Source: Rhynchonema sp. JSB1_4 (taxonomy: Eukaryota > Nematoda > Chromadorea > Monhysterida > Xyalidae). Taken from it: a stretch of 64,000 nt of DNA. The notes under the pieces were generated by a model. The model was given only the letters and a program-made list of their open reading frames with translations. It was not told where the DNA came from and searched no databases. Both the position numbers and the translations under genes were made by a program. Numbering within the stretch: position 1 is the stretch's first letter; each line of letters begins with the position of its first letter. Below, piece by piece: positions 10,129 to 21,287 of the stretch. The stretch spans positions 1 to 64,000 of the forward strand of contig JASAMV010004273.1 of assembly GCA_030248065.1 (NCBI GenBank), given 5' to 3'.

Positions 10129-11010
10129 CCCCTAAGTAACATCCCCCATACAGTAGTGTATTAACGCTTGATAGTGGTGCACAGGTACATTTATGCACGA
10201 TTATTGTTCGTTCAGAGCACATACTACGCCTCTTATTGACCAACAGACACGAATAAATGCGATTACAAGCGAAAAAACATCCTTTCAAACCCCTTTTTAG
10301 GGGCTTGGGGGGTATTTCTGGGAACAATTTTTTCAGGTTCGGGTCAGTGAATTAATAGAGCCCCCCGGAATAGAGCCCCCCGCAGTGGTGTAGCTACCCA
10401 GGCGGGGCGGCAACCTACTGTACCACCCAAAATGCGGGGCGGCAACCTACCTACTGTACCAGCCGAGCTAGGGGGGGGGGTCGTACCACTTGGGGAGGTC
10501 ATCTGGAAACCGAAATTTTTTATGTCTAAATACTGAAGAAAATGTGGTCAAAAACACTAATTTCGCGCGCAGCGCGCGATTTTTCGCCTATTTGGAAACA
10601 AGTATGCTAATTTTAGTGCGGTTTTAAGCCCAAACTGAATGTTTTGGTTTAAAAGTTTGGTGGGGCGGCAACAGTGCTGTGGCTACTTTTGCGGGGCGGG
10701 TAGGGTACATAATAGGTGGAAAAAATCGGGGAGGGTAGGGGTAGTGTACCTGGGATTTTGGGGGGATCCGGTTTGGGGGGGGGGGGGGGGGGGAAGATTT
10801 TTGGGGCGGGTAGGGTACAACACAAGTTTTTTCGGGTGCCTGTTTTTATGAACTAAAAAGTACCTATATCGCGCGCAGCGCGAATTTTTTTTGCACTTTT
10901 TAGGGTTTTCAGGTCGTAATTTGGGCATTTTTGACCGAAAAATGGGCATTTTGGGGGTAAAAATCGGGGCGGGTGGGGTACCAGGGCGGGGCGGGTGGGG
11001 GGTGGGGGGG

Positions 11011-11459
11011 CAGTGTAGGTGGCTGGGGGGAAGGGATGGGAGGGATCCCCTCCCCCCCCCCTAAGGAGTAGGTACCTTGCAACCACCCCTTGGGGGGGGA
11101 TGGGGGGGGGGGGGGAAGGGTAGGTACCTTGCAACCACCCCGGAGGGTACCTTGCAACCATCAAGTTATGGTTTTTATAGGCAAAAATGGGTGTTTTTCG
11201 ACCTCAACCCCCCAAAAATTGCGCGCGCCGCGCGCAAACCGCCATATAATAGGTATTTTAGGCAAATTTTCGGCCAAGATGCAAAAAATTACCAATTTTT
11301 CGGCCAAACTTGCAGTATAATGCATGCAAAAAACACCCTTTTTTCGGACCTCAGAGGTACCTTGCAACCTCCCGGAGGCTAAGTAGGGGGGTACCTTGCA
11401 ACCATCTGGATCCATCCCCCCCAAGGGTACCTTGCAACCATTTGCCTGCCACTACACTG
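11011..11459. mobile_element. hAT-like MITE H', right arm
   Basis: The ends are CAGTGTAGGTGGCTGGG and CCTGCCACTACACTG, with repeated GGTACCTTGCAACC motifs. It is the counterpart of 5385-5817, and no clean target duplication is seen. Confidence 0.6.
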
Positions 11460-11530
11460 GGTAGGATACCAGAGCGGGGCGGGTAGGGGGGCAGCGTACC
11501 AGGCCGGAGCGGGTAGGGTACCATTGGGGG

Positions 11531-12363
11531 CAGTGTAGTTCCTGGGGGGAGGGGGTCCCCCCCCCAGTGTTGGAGGTACTCTGGAGGGGGGATACCTACT
11601 GTACCGCGCTCAGAGAGGGGGGATACCTTACCTACTGTACAAGAGCCGATGGTATGGGGGGGGTTATGTACCTAGGGGGGGGTTGGGGGGGTTGGGGGGG
11701 TTAGGTTTTGGGGTGAAAATTTTTAATGTGTTTATTATGTGTGGAATCGTGTGAAAACGTGGTATTTTGGGTAATTTGAGGCAAAAACCACTGATTTTAC
11801 ACTAATTTTGGCCATTTTGGTCAAAAATTGGCACTTTTTGGGCAAAATCGGGGGGATACCTACTGTACCGGGTGAAAATTGGGGGATACCTACTGTACCA
11901 TGCCAAACATCGGGGGGGATACCTACTGTACCAGGCGAGGGGGGATACCTACTGTACTGGGGGGGGGCTACCCCCCAAACCCCCCCCACCTCCAACACTG
12001 GTCCCCCTCTCGGGTACGCTATCTCCCCCTCGGGTGGTACACTATCCCCCTATCTCCCCCTCCGGGTACACTATCTCCCCCAATTTTTGCCTAAAATGGC
12101 CATTTTTAGGCCTAAAATGGGCATTTTTAGGCCTAAAATGTGTGATTTCTAGGTCAATGTTCTCAAAAGTCGCCAAAATACCCTTTTTATGAAGAATTTT
12201 TTTCCAAAAAGGGGCAAAAATAGGTCAAATTTTCTACCTCAAAAAGTGACTTTTTCCCGAATTTGGGTCTTCCCCCCTTCCCCCCCTCGGGGGTACACTA
12301 TCTCCCCCTCCGAAAAAAACGGGGGGGTCCGCTATCTCCCCCTCCGGACCAGGAACTACACTG
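11531..12363. mobile_element. hAT-like element G5', right arm, nested in F2'
   Basis: The ends are CAGTGTAGTTCCTGG and CAGGAACTACACTG. The exact duplication ATTGGGGG lies at 11523-11530 and 12364-12371. GGATACCTACTGTACC units cluster inside. Confidence 0.87.
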
Positions 12364-12507
12364 ATTGGGGGGACCACCCCCCCCCCCCCAGCCACAGCAC
12401 TGGGCGGCAACCTACCTACTGTACCAGGGGAGGGGCGGCAACCTACCTACTGTACCAGGCGAGGGGCGGCAACCTACCTACTGTACCTAGGGAAGACCCC
12501 CCCCCAT

Positions 12508-13367
12508 CAGTGTAGTTCCTGGTCCGGAGGGGGAACAAGCGGTACCCCCCTTTTTTTCGGAGGGGGGAACAGACGTACCCACCTGGGGGGAAGGGGGGGA
12601 GGGACCCGGGAAGGGGGGGGGGGAGGACCCAGTGGTGTCGTTGGGAAATCAAAAAGTTAGGATACCGGATACCCAAAATCCAAAATTTTCGGATACCGGA
12701 TACCCAAAATGAAAAATCTCGGATACCAGGGGGGGGTTGCTCCCTAAAATAAAAAATCTCGGATACCCAGGAGGGGGGGTTTGTTCAAAAAAGGTCAATT
12801 TTTTTAGAGGAAAATCGAGCAAAATCGGTGTTGAAAGCGCAAAAAATGGTCATTTTGGGGGTTATGCTTGCGCCAGCAAGCGATTTTGAGCATTTTGGAG
12901 GTAAAAATGGGCGATTTTTACGGTTTTCGGAAAAATTTTAGGGTAGAATACCCCTGGACAAAAAGTCAGGATACCGGATACCCCTGGGTGAAAAAATCAA
13001 GATACCGGATACCGGATACTAGGGGGGGGTAACCCCCCCCCCCCCCCCCCCCCCCCAACGACACCACTGGGAGGACCCAAATTTGGAGAAAAGTCATTTT
13101 TTGAGGTCGAAAATTTGGCTCATTTTTTGCCCCTTTTTGGAAAAAATTCTCCATAAAAAGGGTATATTGGCGACTTTTGACATCATTGACCTAAAAATCA
13201 CCCATTTTAGGCCAAAAAATGCCTATTTTAGGCCAAAATTTGCCTATTTTAGGTAAAAATTGGGGGAGCAGACGTACCCGGAGGGGGAACAGTGGGGCAG
13301 GCGTACCATGGAGGGGGAACAGACGTACCCGAGAGGGGGACCCCCCTTCCCCCCAGGAACTACACTG
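12508..13367. mobile_element. hAT-like element G4', right arm
   Basis: The ends are CAGTGTAGTTCCTGGTCC and CCAGGAACTACACTG. It holds I1' nested inside, as G4 holds I1. The flanks resemble but do not match each other as an 8-bp duplication. Confidence 0.65.
12630..13069. mobile_element. hAT-like MITE I1', right arm, nested in G4'
   Basis: The ends are CAGTGGTGTCGTTGGG and CCCAACGACACCACTG. The exact duplication GGAGGACC lies at 12622-12629 and 13070-13077. The interior repeats GGATACCGGATACC. Confidence 0.88.
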
Positions 13368-13644
13368 CCCCGCTTTTTTTAACCACATTTAGTAGCTTTT
13401 TAGCTCCTAAATTTTTTTGAAAAGCTAGTAAATTTTCAAAAATAGTAGCTTAAAAGCTACTAAATTTTTATATTGGGGCCAAAAAAGCTGTTAAATTGGC
13501 ATTTCTGCAGAAAAAAGCTACTAAATTTTTCACTTTCCTAGCTTTTTGCTACTAGCCCATTTTGAAAAAATAAACCCCCCACCCCCCCCCCCCAAGTACA
13601 CCATTGCTCCCCCCCGTAATAGAGCCCCCAAAATGGGGTCAGTG

Positions 13645-14064
13645 CAGTGGTGTCGTTGAGAAATCGAAATTTTCCCATACCCAGCCCAATTTTCGGGAAA
13701 TTTCCCATACATACCCCCAAAAATCAAGAATTTCCCATACCAGGGGGGGGTTTTCCAAAAACTCAAAAATTTCCCATACCCGAGGGTGGGGGTTTTGAAA
13801 AAAATGACCCCAAAAATCTTCTAAAAGTGTGAAAATTGGTCTAAAAAGTGCTTAAAACAGAGTTTTCTTGCGGTAGTAAGCGATTTTTGACATTTTTGGA
13901 CGAAAAATGGCCAATTTTGGTACTTCTCGGGGTCAAAAAGTCATTTCTTAGGGGTGCTTGTTCCAAAAGTGAAAAATTTCCCATACCCCATACCCCCGGC
14001 CGATTTCCCATACCCCATACCAGGGGGGTAACCCCCAACCCCCCCCCCCCCAACGACACACCTG
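13645..14064. mobile_element. hAT-like MITE I2, right arm
   Basis: It begins CAGTGGTGTCGTTGAG and ends CAACGACACACCTG. The exact duplication GGTCAGTG lies at 13637-13644 and 14065-14072. The left arm keeps one end (to 3192) followed by CACTGACC, but has lost the other end next to the E element. Confidence 0.85.
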
Positions 14065-14130
14065 GGTCAGTGAGCTCAGAGCGCCCCCCTTCTAACTAGT
14101 TAGGTTTTTTCCGCGAAGCAGGGTACCGGA

Positions 14131-14531
14131 CCGTATTGTCGGAAAGAGAACCCCCCATTAATTGCATCCCCCAAAATGGCTCGCAATCAAAATTGGAACC
14201 CCACATTAATTGACCCCCCCCATTAATAGAAACCCACCCCAACCTTCACCGTACCACAGTGTAGTGGTATGGGAGGGGTGTGTTGTTGTGTCAAACGTTG
14301 TTTAAGCTTGCGTACACAACAGAATACAGCTTCTTAAGCATAATTGCCGCTGTTGAAGTTAGAAAATACCAAAAACAAGCCATTTTTATGGGCATTATTA
14401 ACAATGATTTTTTTCGTCGGGGGGCCAAATGAAAAATATAACCCCCCAATAATTGACCCCCCATAAATTGAACCCCCAAAATAACCACAGTGAAAAAATA
14501 GACCCCCCGGGTTCTATTTCCGTCAATACGG
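14131..14531. mobile_element. E-family MITE, right arm, with empty TTAA site
   Basis: The inverted ends are CCGTATTGTCGGAAAGAG and CTATTTCCGTCAATACGG. This is the uninterrupted form of the element at 781-2856. The TTAA at 14302-14305 is the pre-insertion site of the A-family element. The outer end of this element is also the outer end of the palindrome. Confidence 0.75.
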
Positions 14532-14767
14532 TTACGGTAGGTATCCCCCTATTTTCACCCCGGTACAGTAGGTATCCCCCCGATTTTGTCCCAAAAGTGC
14601 CAATTTTCGACCAAAATGGCCAAAGCTCATGTTAAATCTATCCGTTTTTACCTAAATTTACACAAAAAATTGGCAAATTACCATTTTCACACGATTCCAC
14701 ACACAATAAAAGCATTCAAAATTTTCACCCCAAAACCTAACCCCCCTAAGGGTACATAACCCCCAGC

Positions 14768-15150
14768 CAGTGTAGTTCCTGGGGGGAGGGGGTGCCCCCC
14801 TCGGGTACGCTATCTCCCCCTCTCGGTACACTATCCCCCTATCTCCCCCCTCCGGGTACACTATCTCCCCCAATTTTTGCCTAAAATGGCCATTTTAGGC
14901 CTAAAATGGGCATTTTTAGGCCTAAAATGTGTGATTTCTAGGTCAATGTTCTCAAAAGTCGCCAAAATACCCTTTTTATGAAGAATTTTTTCCAAAAAGG
15001 GGCAAAAATAGGTCAAATTTTCCATCTCAAAAAGTGACTTTTTCCCGAATTTGGGTCTTCCCCCCTTCCCCCCCTCGGGGGTACACTATCTCCCCCTCCG
15101 AAAAAAACGGGGGGTCCGCTATCTCCCCCTCCGGACCAGGAACTACACTG
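14768..15150. mobile_element. hAT-like MITE G6 outside the palindrome
   Basis: The ends are CAGTGTAGTTCCTGGGG and CAGGAACTACACTG. The exact duplication CCCCCAGC lies at 14760-14767 and 15151-15158. The interior has TACACTATCTCCCCCTCC repeats. The left direct copy (719-780) is cut off inside this element at the palindrome boundary. Confidence 0.87.
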
Positions 15151-15422
15151 CCCCCAGCTCTCGCTGAGAAACGAAAATAATTTTTTGAAAATGGGGTCAG
15201 TGAATTAATAGAGCCCCCCCCCTTGTATTTAGGTTTACGGTAGTCAATCTTGCTATGGCAAAGCAAAGCGAAAAATAAATGAGAGAGAAAGAAAACAATG
15301 ACGGAGGACGGCCGACAAAGAATAACCAACTAAACTGCCACTTCGTGTGTGGACACTTGTTGAATGTATGACAAAAATGACAAAAATAATAAATGTCATA
15401 TTTGTCATAAATGTCACACGCG

Positions 15423-15565
15423 TCAACAAGTGTACATAACAGCACGACTGTTTTGTACGCTTGTTGACTGTATGACATTTATGACAATAATGTTTCGTGC
15501 AATCAACAAGTGTACAAAACAGCACGACTGTATTGTACACTTGTTGACTGTATGACAAAAATGAC
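15423..15565. repeat. Two palindromic GTCAACAAGTGTAC units
   Basis: Two neighbouring units each read GTCAACAAGTGTACA, then CAGCACGACTGT, then the inverse TGTAC-CTTGTTGAC, followed by TATGACA..ATGACA tails. Further half-units occur at 15835-15860, 16150-16205 and 16555-16670. They look like ends of a foldback family present in several copies over 15.36-16.67 kb. Confidence 0.6.
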
Positions 15566-15873
15566 ATTTGTGACAAATAACGTAGCATTCAGCAATTGTG
15601 TGAATTATATCAGCAAAACTGCGCGAACATATAACTTGGCGGAACGAACGAACAACCCAAAACATCGATGCGCTTTTGAAATTGGATTTTCTCGCTCTTT
15701 ACTGATCGGGAATCACAAAAACAATATTTGCCTACATATACTTGGCTGTTTTGGTTGACAGTGTGCACAAAAACAGAATAATAACAACGACGACATATCA
15801 AAAACATTTTTGTCATAAATGTCATTTTTGTCTAACAGTCAACAAGTGTACAACACGGTCGTGCTGTTTTGTA

Positions 15874-16148
15874 TTGGTCGCACAATGACCATATAAGAAT
15901 TCATCAAAATCAATCCTGATTTTCACGTTCAGTCACTCTTAACTACTGTGCTATTTGTGATTCTCACAAAACATTTTCAGCTGAAAATAATCTAGCAGAT
16001 CAACCACGTTGCCGCAAGTCTGAAACATTCTCTTTACTACGTGTTTTGTGTGTGATCACGCAACGCAACGTCATTGCCCCGTCACCAGCCTGCTTTGCGA
16101 TTCAGGAAAAAAATTTGACCAATTCTTATAAAGTCATTGTGCGACCAA
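15874..16148. mobile_element. TA-flanked MITE (D family), Tc1/mariner-like
   Basis: The inverted ends TTGGTCGCACAATGAC and GTCATTGTGCGACCAA are flanked by TA on both sides. The 275-bp body matches 49486-49749. TA duplication suggests mobilisation by a Tc1/mariner transposase. It interrupts a GTCAACAAGTGTAC repeat. Confidence 0.78.
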
Positions 16149-16204
16149 TACACTTGTTGATTGCACAAAACATTATTGTCATAAATGTCATGGAGTCAAC
16201 AAGC

Positions 16205-16540
16205 GTATAGTCCGTCCACCACCTCATGGCACTTTGTTGTTGCTGCTGGCTGGTTTGGTCCCTTCCTCCACGTTCTAATGAAAGAGAAATTGAGTATGAG
16301 CGATTTTGCAAAAAACTAAAAAATAATAAAATGTGTCGAAAACGATTAAATTCGACCAAATTTAAAATTAAATTAAATTAAAATCTATAAAACACGTCGA
16401 TTTCATAAAGACAACAATTTAGGAGCAAAAATAATTTTTTTTCGGAAACTCAATTTCTCTTTCATTAGAACGTGGAGGAAGGGAACACGTCGGCCAGCAG
16501 CAACACAAAGTGCCATGAGCTGGTGGACGGACTATACAAT
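16205..16540. repeat. Foldback element with about 90-bp arms
   Basis: The left arm (ATAGTCCGTCCACCACCTCA to AAAGAGAAATTGAGT) is inverted at 16447-16540. Between them lie about 150 A/T-rich bases. The arms end in the GTCAACAAG repeats described above. No coding sequence is seen. Confidence 0.6.
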
Positions 16541-16884
16541 ACAGTCGTGCTGTAATGTACACTTGTTGACACATGCTTTAACTGCGCTTAAGTTATTTTT
16601 GTCACACAGTCAACAAGCGTACAAAACGCACCCCGGTGTTTTGTACAGTTGTTTACAGTCAACAAGTGTCTAGTTACCTGCCACTTGAAAGACCGAAGAC
16701 CGCCACATTTAGCAACCACGGTGGGCCACCACCAAGAGTACGGTGGGACGGTTGGGCAAACCGACCGAATCGTTCCGTGCGCCCGGATATGCGGGTTACG
16801 GGCTTACACTCGCTGCGCACTGGATCTGACGACATTTTGTGTATTTGCACAAAGCAGTGACGTTTTACGCGAGCATAAAACCAG

Positions 16885-17030
16885 CTCGTGTGTCTTTTTG
16901 GGGTCACGTGGCCATCTGGTGCATTCGCACTGACGATGACCTGATGCACCGCCCGTCTGCGAAAGCAGGTCGAAACGGGCAGCCGAAAAGCGCACTGCTG
17001 TACAATTCACAGTGGGCATGAGCCAAATCC
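16885..17030. repeat. Dispersed repeat R containing GGGGTCACGTGGC
   Basis: The block has GGGGTCACGTGGC, GACGATGACCT and GGTCGAAACGGGCA in order. Related copies lie at about 61880-62000 (closest), and pieces at 22500-22565, 25750-25815 (inverse) and 58855-58910. No terminal structure was recognised. From 16680 to 17210 nothing else is seen. Confidence 0.5.
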
Positions 17031-17214
17031 TGAGCAAACCCGTGCCCTCTAAATCGAAAATTTGCGTTTTCGCTTTCTCAAAACAACTGTCCAAGCTTTT
17101 TCCAACAAGCATCCCCTATGGCAGGCCTCTGTGCATCGTGCATGGCTCAGACATAGTATGCATGACCTAATAAGATAGGCCGGTGGCGGCTATTTCACAT
17201 GGGGTGATATTTTT

Positions 17215-17425
17215 GAAACGGTGAAATTTTCAGTTGGGTCTGGGTGTAAAGGTCGGTGGAAAGCTCGGTCGACAGCTCAGTGTGATAGACCTCGGTGTAA
17301 ACTTGAAACATTCCAAGTTAATAACAGGCAATGTTTCACGTTTACACCGAGCTACGCCGACCGAGCTTTCGACCGAACTTTACGCCGACCTTTACGCCCA
17401 ACTGACCTTTACACCGTTTCAAAAA
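17215..17425. repeat. Inverted repeat around GGTGTAAAGGTCGG
   Basis: The left arm (GGTGTAAAGGTCGGTGGAAA and AGCTCGGTCGA) is answered by TTTACGCCGACC and CGACCGAGCT on the right, with about 40 unrelated bases in the middle. It is a small foldback element without coding capacity. Confidence 0.55.
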
Positions 17426-17429
17426 TTCC

Positions 17430-18147
17430 ACCCATGGGGTCGCGCATGTGGTCTGCTCATGATGACTGTTAACAGGGGCAATGAGGTGTTGGTTAGGCAT
17501 CACTTCCAAAGCCCAAAATATGTCAATTGTCGAAATCCCGACCGTCCCGCACACTCGGGCATTGGAGACAGTGGAGAAGTTGGTTGACCCAACCCAATCC
17601 GCAAGCCAATATTCCAATTTATTCGTCATATCTTTCAAAAAAACTTTCCTTTCGGTCCTCCAGCATTGTACAGCTGCGCTAAATGTGTGGCTGCGAGTTA
17701 TTCTGGATGGGCCCCCCAAACCAAAAATGTTTAAAAAAATCTAAGTTTTCTTTAGAGCCCGTTACCTGGCTGGCTCCAGGTCATAGAAACCCGTACATAC
17801 CAAAAAGTCCTTTGATGCAACACGGATACACAAACTGAGGAAACCTTATGCGCGGTGACCACAAAAGTACACCGTTGTGATATGCGCGCCACCGTCGCCG
17901 TGTAAAATTCTTGCGCTTTGGAGAGAAAACTGATCAAAGTTTGCTGTTTTAGAAGCCGAAGTTGACGAACTTGGGCGAAGTTGGCTATAACCTTTTTTTT
18001 CAGGAAAAAAGAATTGCAAAAATCTTTTTGAACGTCCTGCCCGTAACCAGTCTCAGTGCCCGCACGTGACACTCCTATGTAAGCATGGTTATGTAACTGC
18101 ACCAGCGCCAGCGGATTCGCGAGCGACAGACTAGAGACCCGACCCAA
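17430..18147. other. No recognised feature
   Basis: Non-repetitive sequence with only short overlapping frames. I see no exon with family resemblance and no inverted repeat. Confidence 0.4.
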
Positions 18148-18155
18148 GTTGAGAA

Positions 18156-18619
18156 CAGGGTTGGGCAAAAAACGTTTTTTTTAAAACGCCCAGATGACCA
18201 AAATATGCCCCCCAAAAAATTGGAAAACGTTCATGTTGGGAAGAAAACGTGGTTAAATGAAGTAATTCTATGTGTTCTGAGGCAAAATAAACGGGTTTCA
18301 ACCCTTTTCTAGCGAGTTGTTAAGATCCCATATCAGACCCGCATCATGGGACCAACTTTGGCCGGGGTCATCACTGAAAGTCAAACTCCGTATATCGACG
18401 TATCTCGACAAAGTAAAAATTGGTCGAAAATTTTTTGAAAAAAAATGGGACAAAAAATTGATTTTCCTTGATAATCAGGGTACTTTCCCTGAAAAATCAG
18501 GGAAAATCAAGGAAATTCAGGATTTAAAAAAAAACGAAAAACGACCCAGGCGTTTTTTTTTGAAAAAAAACGTCGTTTTTTTAAGAAAAAACGCCGTCGT
18601 TTTTTTTTGCCCAACCCTG
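18156..18619. mobile_element. hAT-like MITE C1
   Basis: It begins CAGGGTTGGGCAAAA and ends TTTTGCCCAACCCTG. The exact duplication GTTGAGAA lies at 18148-18155 and 18620-18627. The body has A/T-rich hairpin ends and a central CCCATATCAGACCCGCATC segment shared with the copies near 33.1 and 37.9 kb. There is no transposase. Confidence 0.9.
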
Positions 18620-18627
18620 GTTGAGAA

Positions 18628-19613
18628 TGCCGGAGGCTATCCAATTTTCGTCTTGAATAAACATTCATTTTATTCGCAGTTAGAAATACACAGGCATGAA
18701 AACATCGATATCATGACATTACTCTCATATGAAACAATATCACACGAAAAACGACGACAACACAATCAACGAAAGCACGTGTCAATAAATATTCATCACG
18801 TGAGGTAACGGGCTTAGAAAATCGTACCCACAGTATAAGGTGCAAGGTAAAACGGTCTCAAGAGACAAACTTCAACTGAACAATTCACAACACCGACAGG
18901 AAAATGAGTGAAGCAATGATTATGCATATTGGCACCTGGCGTAGTCATGGTGTACACGTATATATCATACATAATTACCCTTGTATGCAGCTCCGATTAT
19001 TATTCTCAATTAAAACACACCCTCAAGCACACAAATCCCACGCATTCGCTAACAAATGGGAATCGCATGGAGCCGAACAGAAGCGCAGATACTAAGTAAA
19101 CAATGACGCGAGTCACATCACTTGTTTAATTTTCATTCAAAGACAAGTGTGGTGAAGCAAAACTAAACTCAACAAAAAGTTCAATATGAAAATCCTGGTT
19201 CGAACCTACCGACAGCTCGGACGGGGCCGTGTTTCTGCACTCGCTAAAGACTAATGAAATAGAACATTTGAAATATCTTAATGACTGCTTTTTCACAATT
19301 GACACAGCAGACAACCAGCTGAGATATTATCATGCACAATCAACAAAAATGTTAACAAAATAGCGGCACCAACGGGCACAGAAATTCATATGTCTCTTTG
19401 TACGTGGGTCATATGTGACTCCTTCTCTACACAGGTCAAATGTGGGCACCAAACGAATGCAAGCCACATATCACCCAGCATGAACGGGACACAAAATCGC
19501 TCATTTTCCAAGTTGGCTGATTGACACCAATCCGACAGCCCCCGCTGATTGGACCACGAACTTGATATCCCACTGCATCGTGAGCTGTTGTATTGTTTTT
19601 ATTGACGGAAACA
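18628..19613. other. No recognised feature
   Basis: A/T-rich sequence with only short frames on either strand. Nothing could be assigned. Confidence 0.4.
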
Positions 19614-19830
19614 TGCACCTTCGGCTGAGAAAAATAGAAAACGATAGGAAAGAAGGGAAGGATGCAGAAGGCTTTCCTCCACGAGGGGAGGAAAAGGTGT
19701 TGGAACACCTGTACCTTCTGCTGAGAAGAACTGAGAAAAGGATAGGAAAGAAGGGAAGGATGCAGAAGGCTTTCCTCCGCTAGGGGAAGAAAAGATGTTG
19801 GAACACCTGTACCTTCTGCTGAGAAAATCT
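19614..19830. repeat. Tandem duplication of about 115-120 bp
   Basis: Two near-identical units in a row carry ATAGGAAAGAAGGGAAGG, GCAGAAGGCTTTCCTCC and GGAACACCTGTACCTTCTGC. The Phe/Ser-rich frames here are repeat translations. Confidence 0.7.
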
Positions 19831-19839
19831 TGGAAGAAA

Positions 19840-21287
19840 ATGAAGATGAAGAGAAAGATGCACAAGGATCAATCAACCGAGTGAGAAAATGAGCGATTTG
19901 GTTCCCCCTTCATGCGGGCTGATCTGTGATTTGCGTTCGTTATGGTGCCGCCGCTTGACCTGTGCGGTACACTTGTGCTACCAGTTTGAAATTTCTGACA
20001 ACTGCATTTCCGTGCTTCAAAAGAAAACGCACCATTTCTGACCAATTGATTGTGTGTTTGAAATTTAGTAAAAAAATTTCACAAACACCCGTACCACATG
20101 AAATGACATACGTTGGATGGATGAGAATTAGGAGAATGCCAAAAATGACCAAATTCTGTGTGTCCTGTGTTCACGCGCGCTTCTGCCGCTTTTTCAGCAC
20201 GCTCAAATAGTGGTCTTCAACGTCGACTCTTCGCTTCTTGCTCGCTGGAATCCGAACGCCCGCCAATGTTGCACACTGTTTGAGACCGGTGGCCTAAACA
20301 TGGAATAAAAAATCTATATATGTACATATAGGCAAGCTTATTTTTGTGTTTCTGAGATTGGTAATTTTTGTCACGTTCCTGTACCATTCGGACTCTTCGC
20401 ATCGAAGCAGAAAACCATTGGCATTGCCTCTGCGGAAACCGGATGTCTTTTAAAGTTTCCACTTAGAGAGCTTTACTGGAACGCCATGGTGAAGGTTGAA
20501 AATCGAAAATTAGTTACTCATAAAATAGGCATTAAGTTGATGCATTTACAAGGACAACGAACCGTGTATTTTCCGGCGTGCGTAGACATGAAGTCATAGG
20601 AACCGAATGACGCTGAAAAGTGGGAATTACATAAAACGTGGACGTAGAATATGCGCGTAGCGCATGCCGTTTTTTGACGGTCTGGCTACGCTATTTGTTC
20701 AGCATGAACTCACATGTCATGTTATCCTAAAGGTGGTATTAGAACTATACATACAACACCCACAAAATGCAAGCATGTTCGTCACTGATGAAACCGTCGC
20801 AATTCTGTTTATTTTTGCGTTCGTGTAAATCACCAGTAGCGACCGAAAATGACAATAAAAACTGAGTTAGGAATAAGTGCCTAACACATCAGATTTCGAC
20901 AGCTCAACGCATCAGTCAAATTAGCCGATTAGCTGAAATGCATGAAGTATGCACTGACCAGCATGCATGCCCTCTTCGTATGTGCTCAGCATTCGACGTT
21001 TCATATTGCGCCGTTGACTGGCCGCGATGTTTGTCCAGCGCGCTTCCAACTGAAAATGATTTGAGTACTTCCTGGACTGATTGATGGCATCTGTTGAATT
21101 ATTTGCTTTTCAGTCAATTTGTGAAAACGTGTTTATATTCAATAAACTTTGAACCACATCGACGACAAGGCAGGAATGATAACAAGTGTGCAGCAACAGC
21201 TTTAAACCCAGATGAAGCCACGTTTTTGTGCACACGATCACAGTAACAAAAACACCATGACTTGCAAAAAGTTTTATGCGAACAAAA
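19840..21287. other. No recognised feature
   Basis: Presumably intergenic, 3' of the unrecognised minus-strand gene. No repeats with clear ends and no supported exon were seen. Confidence 0.4.

Larger units (their letters stand above)
10672..12402. mobile_element. hAT-like element F2', right arm, carrying nested elements
   Basis: It begins CAGTGCTGTGGCTAC and ends AGCCACAGCACTG. The exact duplication GGCGGCAA lies at 10664-10671 and 12403-12410, the inverse of the left-arm target. It contains H' (11011-11459) and G5' (11531-12363). Confidence 0.87.
8979..14531 (-). repeat. Right arm of giant inverted repeat
   Basis: This is the inverse of 781-8258, starting with CCTTCAGAAACACTTG at the spacer side and ending at CAATACGG. 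Identity by eye is high over unique parts (RhoGAP exon 1 is identical) and lower in repeats. It holds RhoGAP exon 1 and its upstream region, then G2', F2' with H' and G5', G4' with I1', I2 and E2. It lacks the A-family insertion of the left arm and keeps an empty TTAA at 14302-14305. Confidence 0.9.

Noticed and set aside
1..15150. Telomere or subtelomere
   Set aside because: G-rich runs have no fixed telomeric unit and are bounded by hAT-like ends with target duplications.
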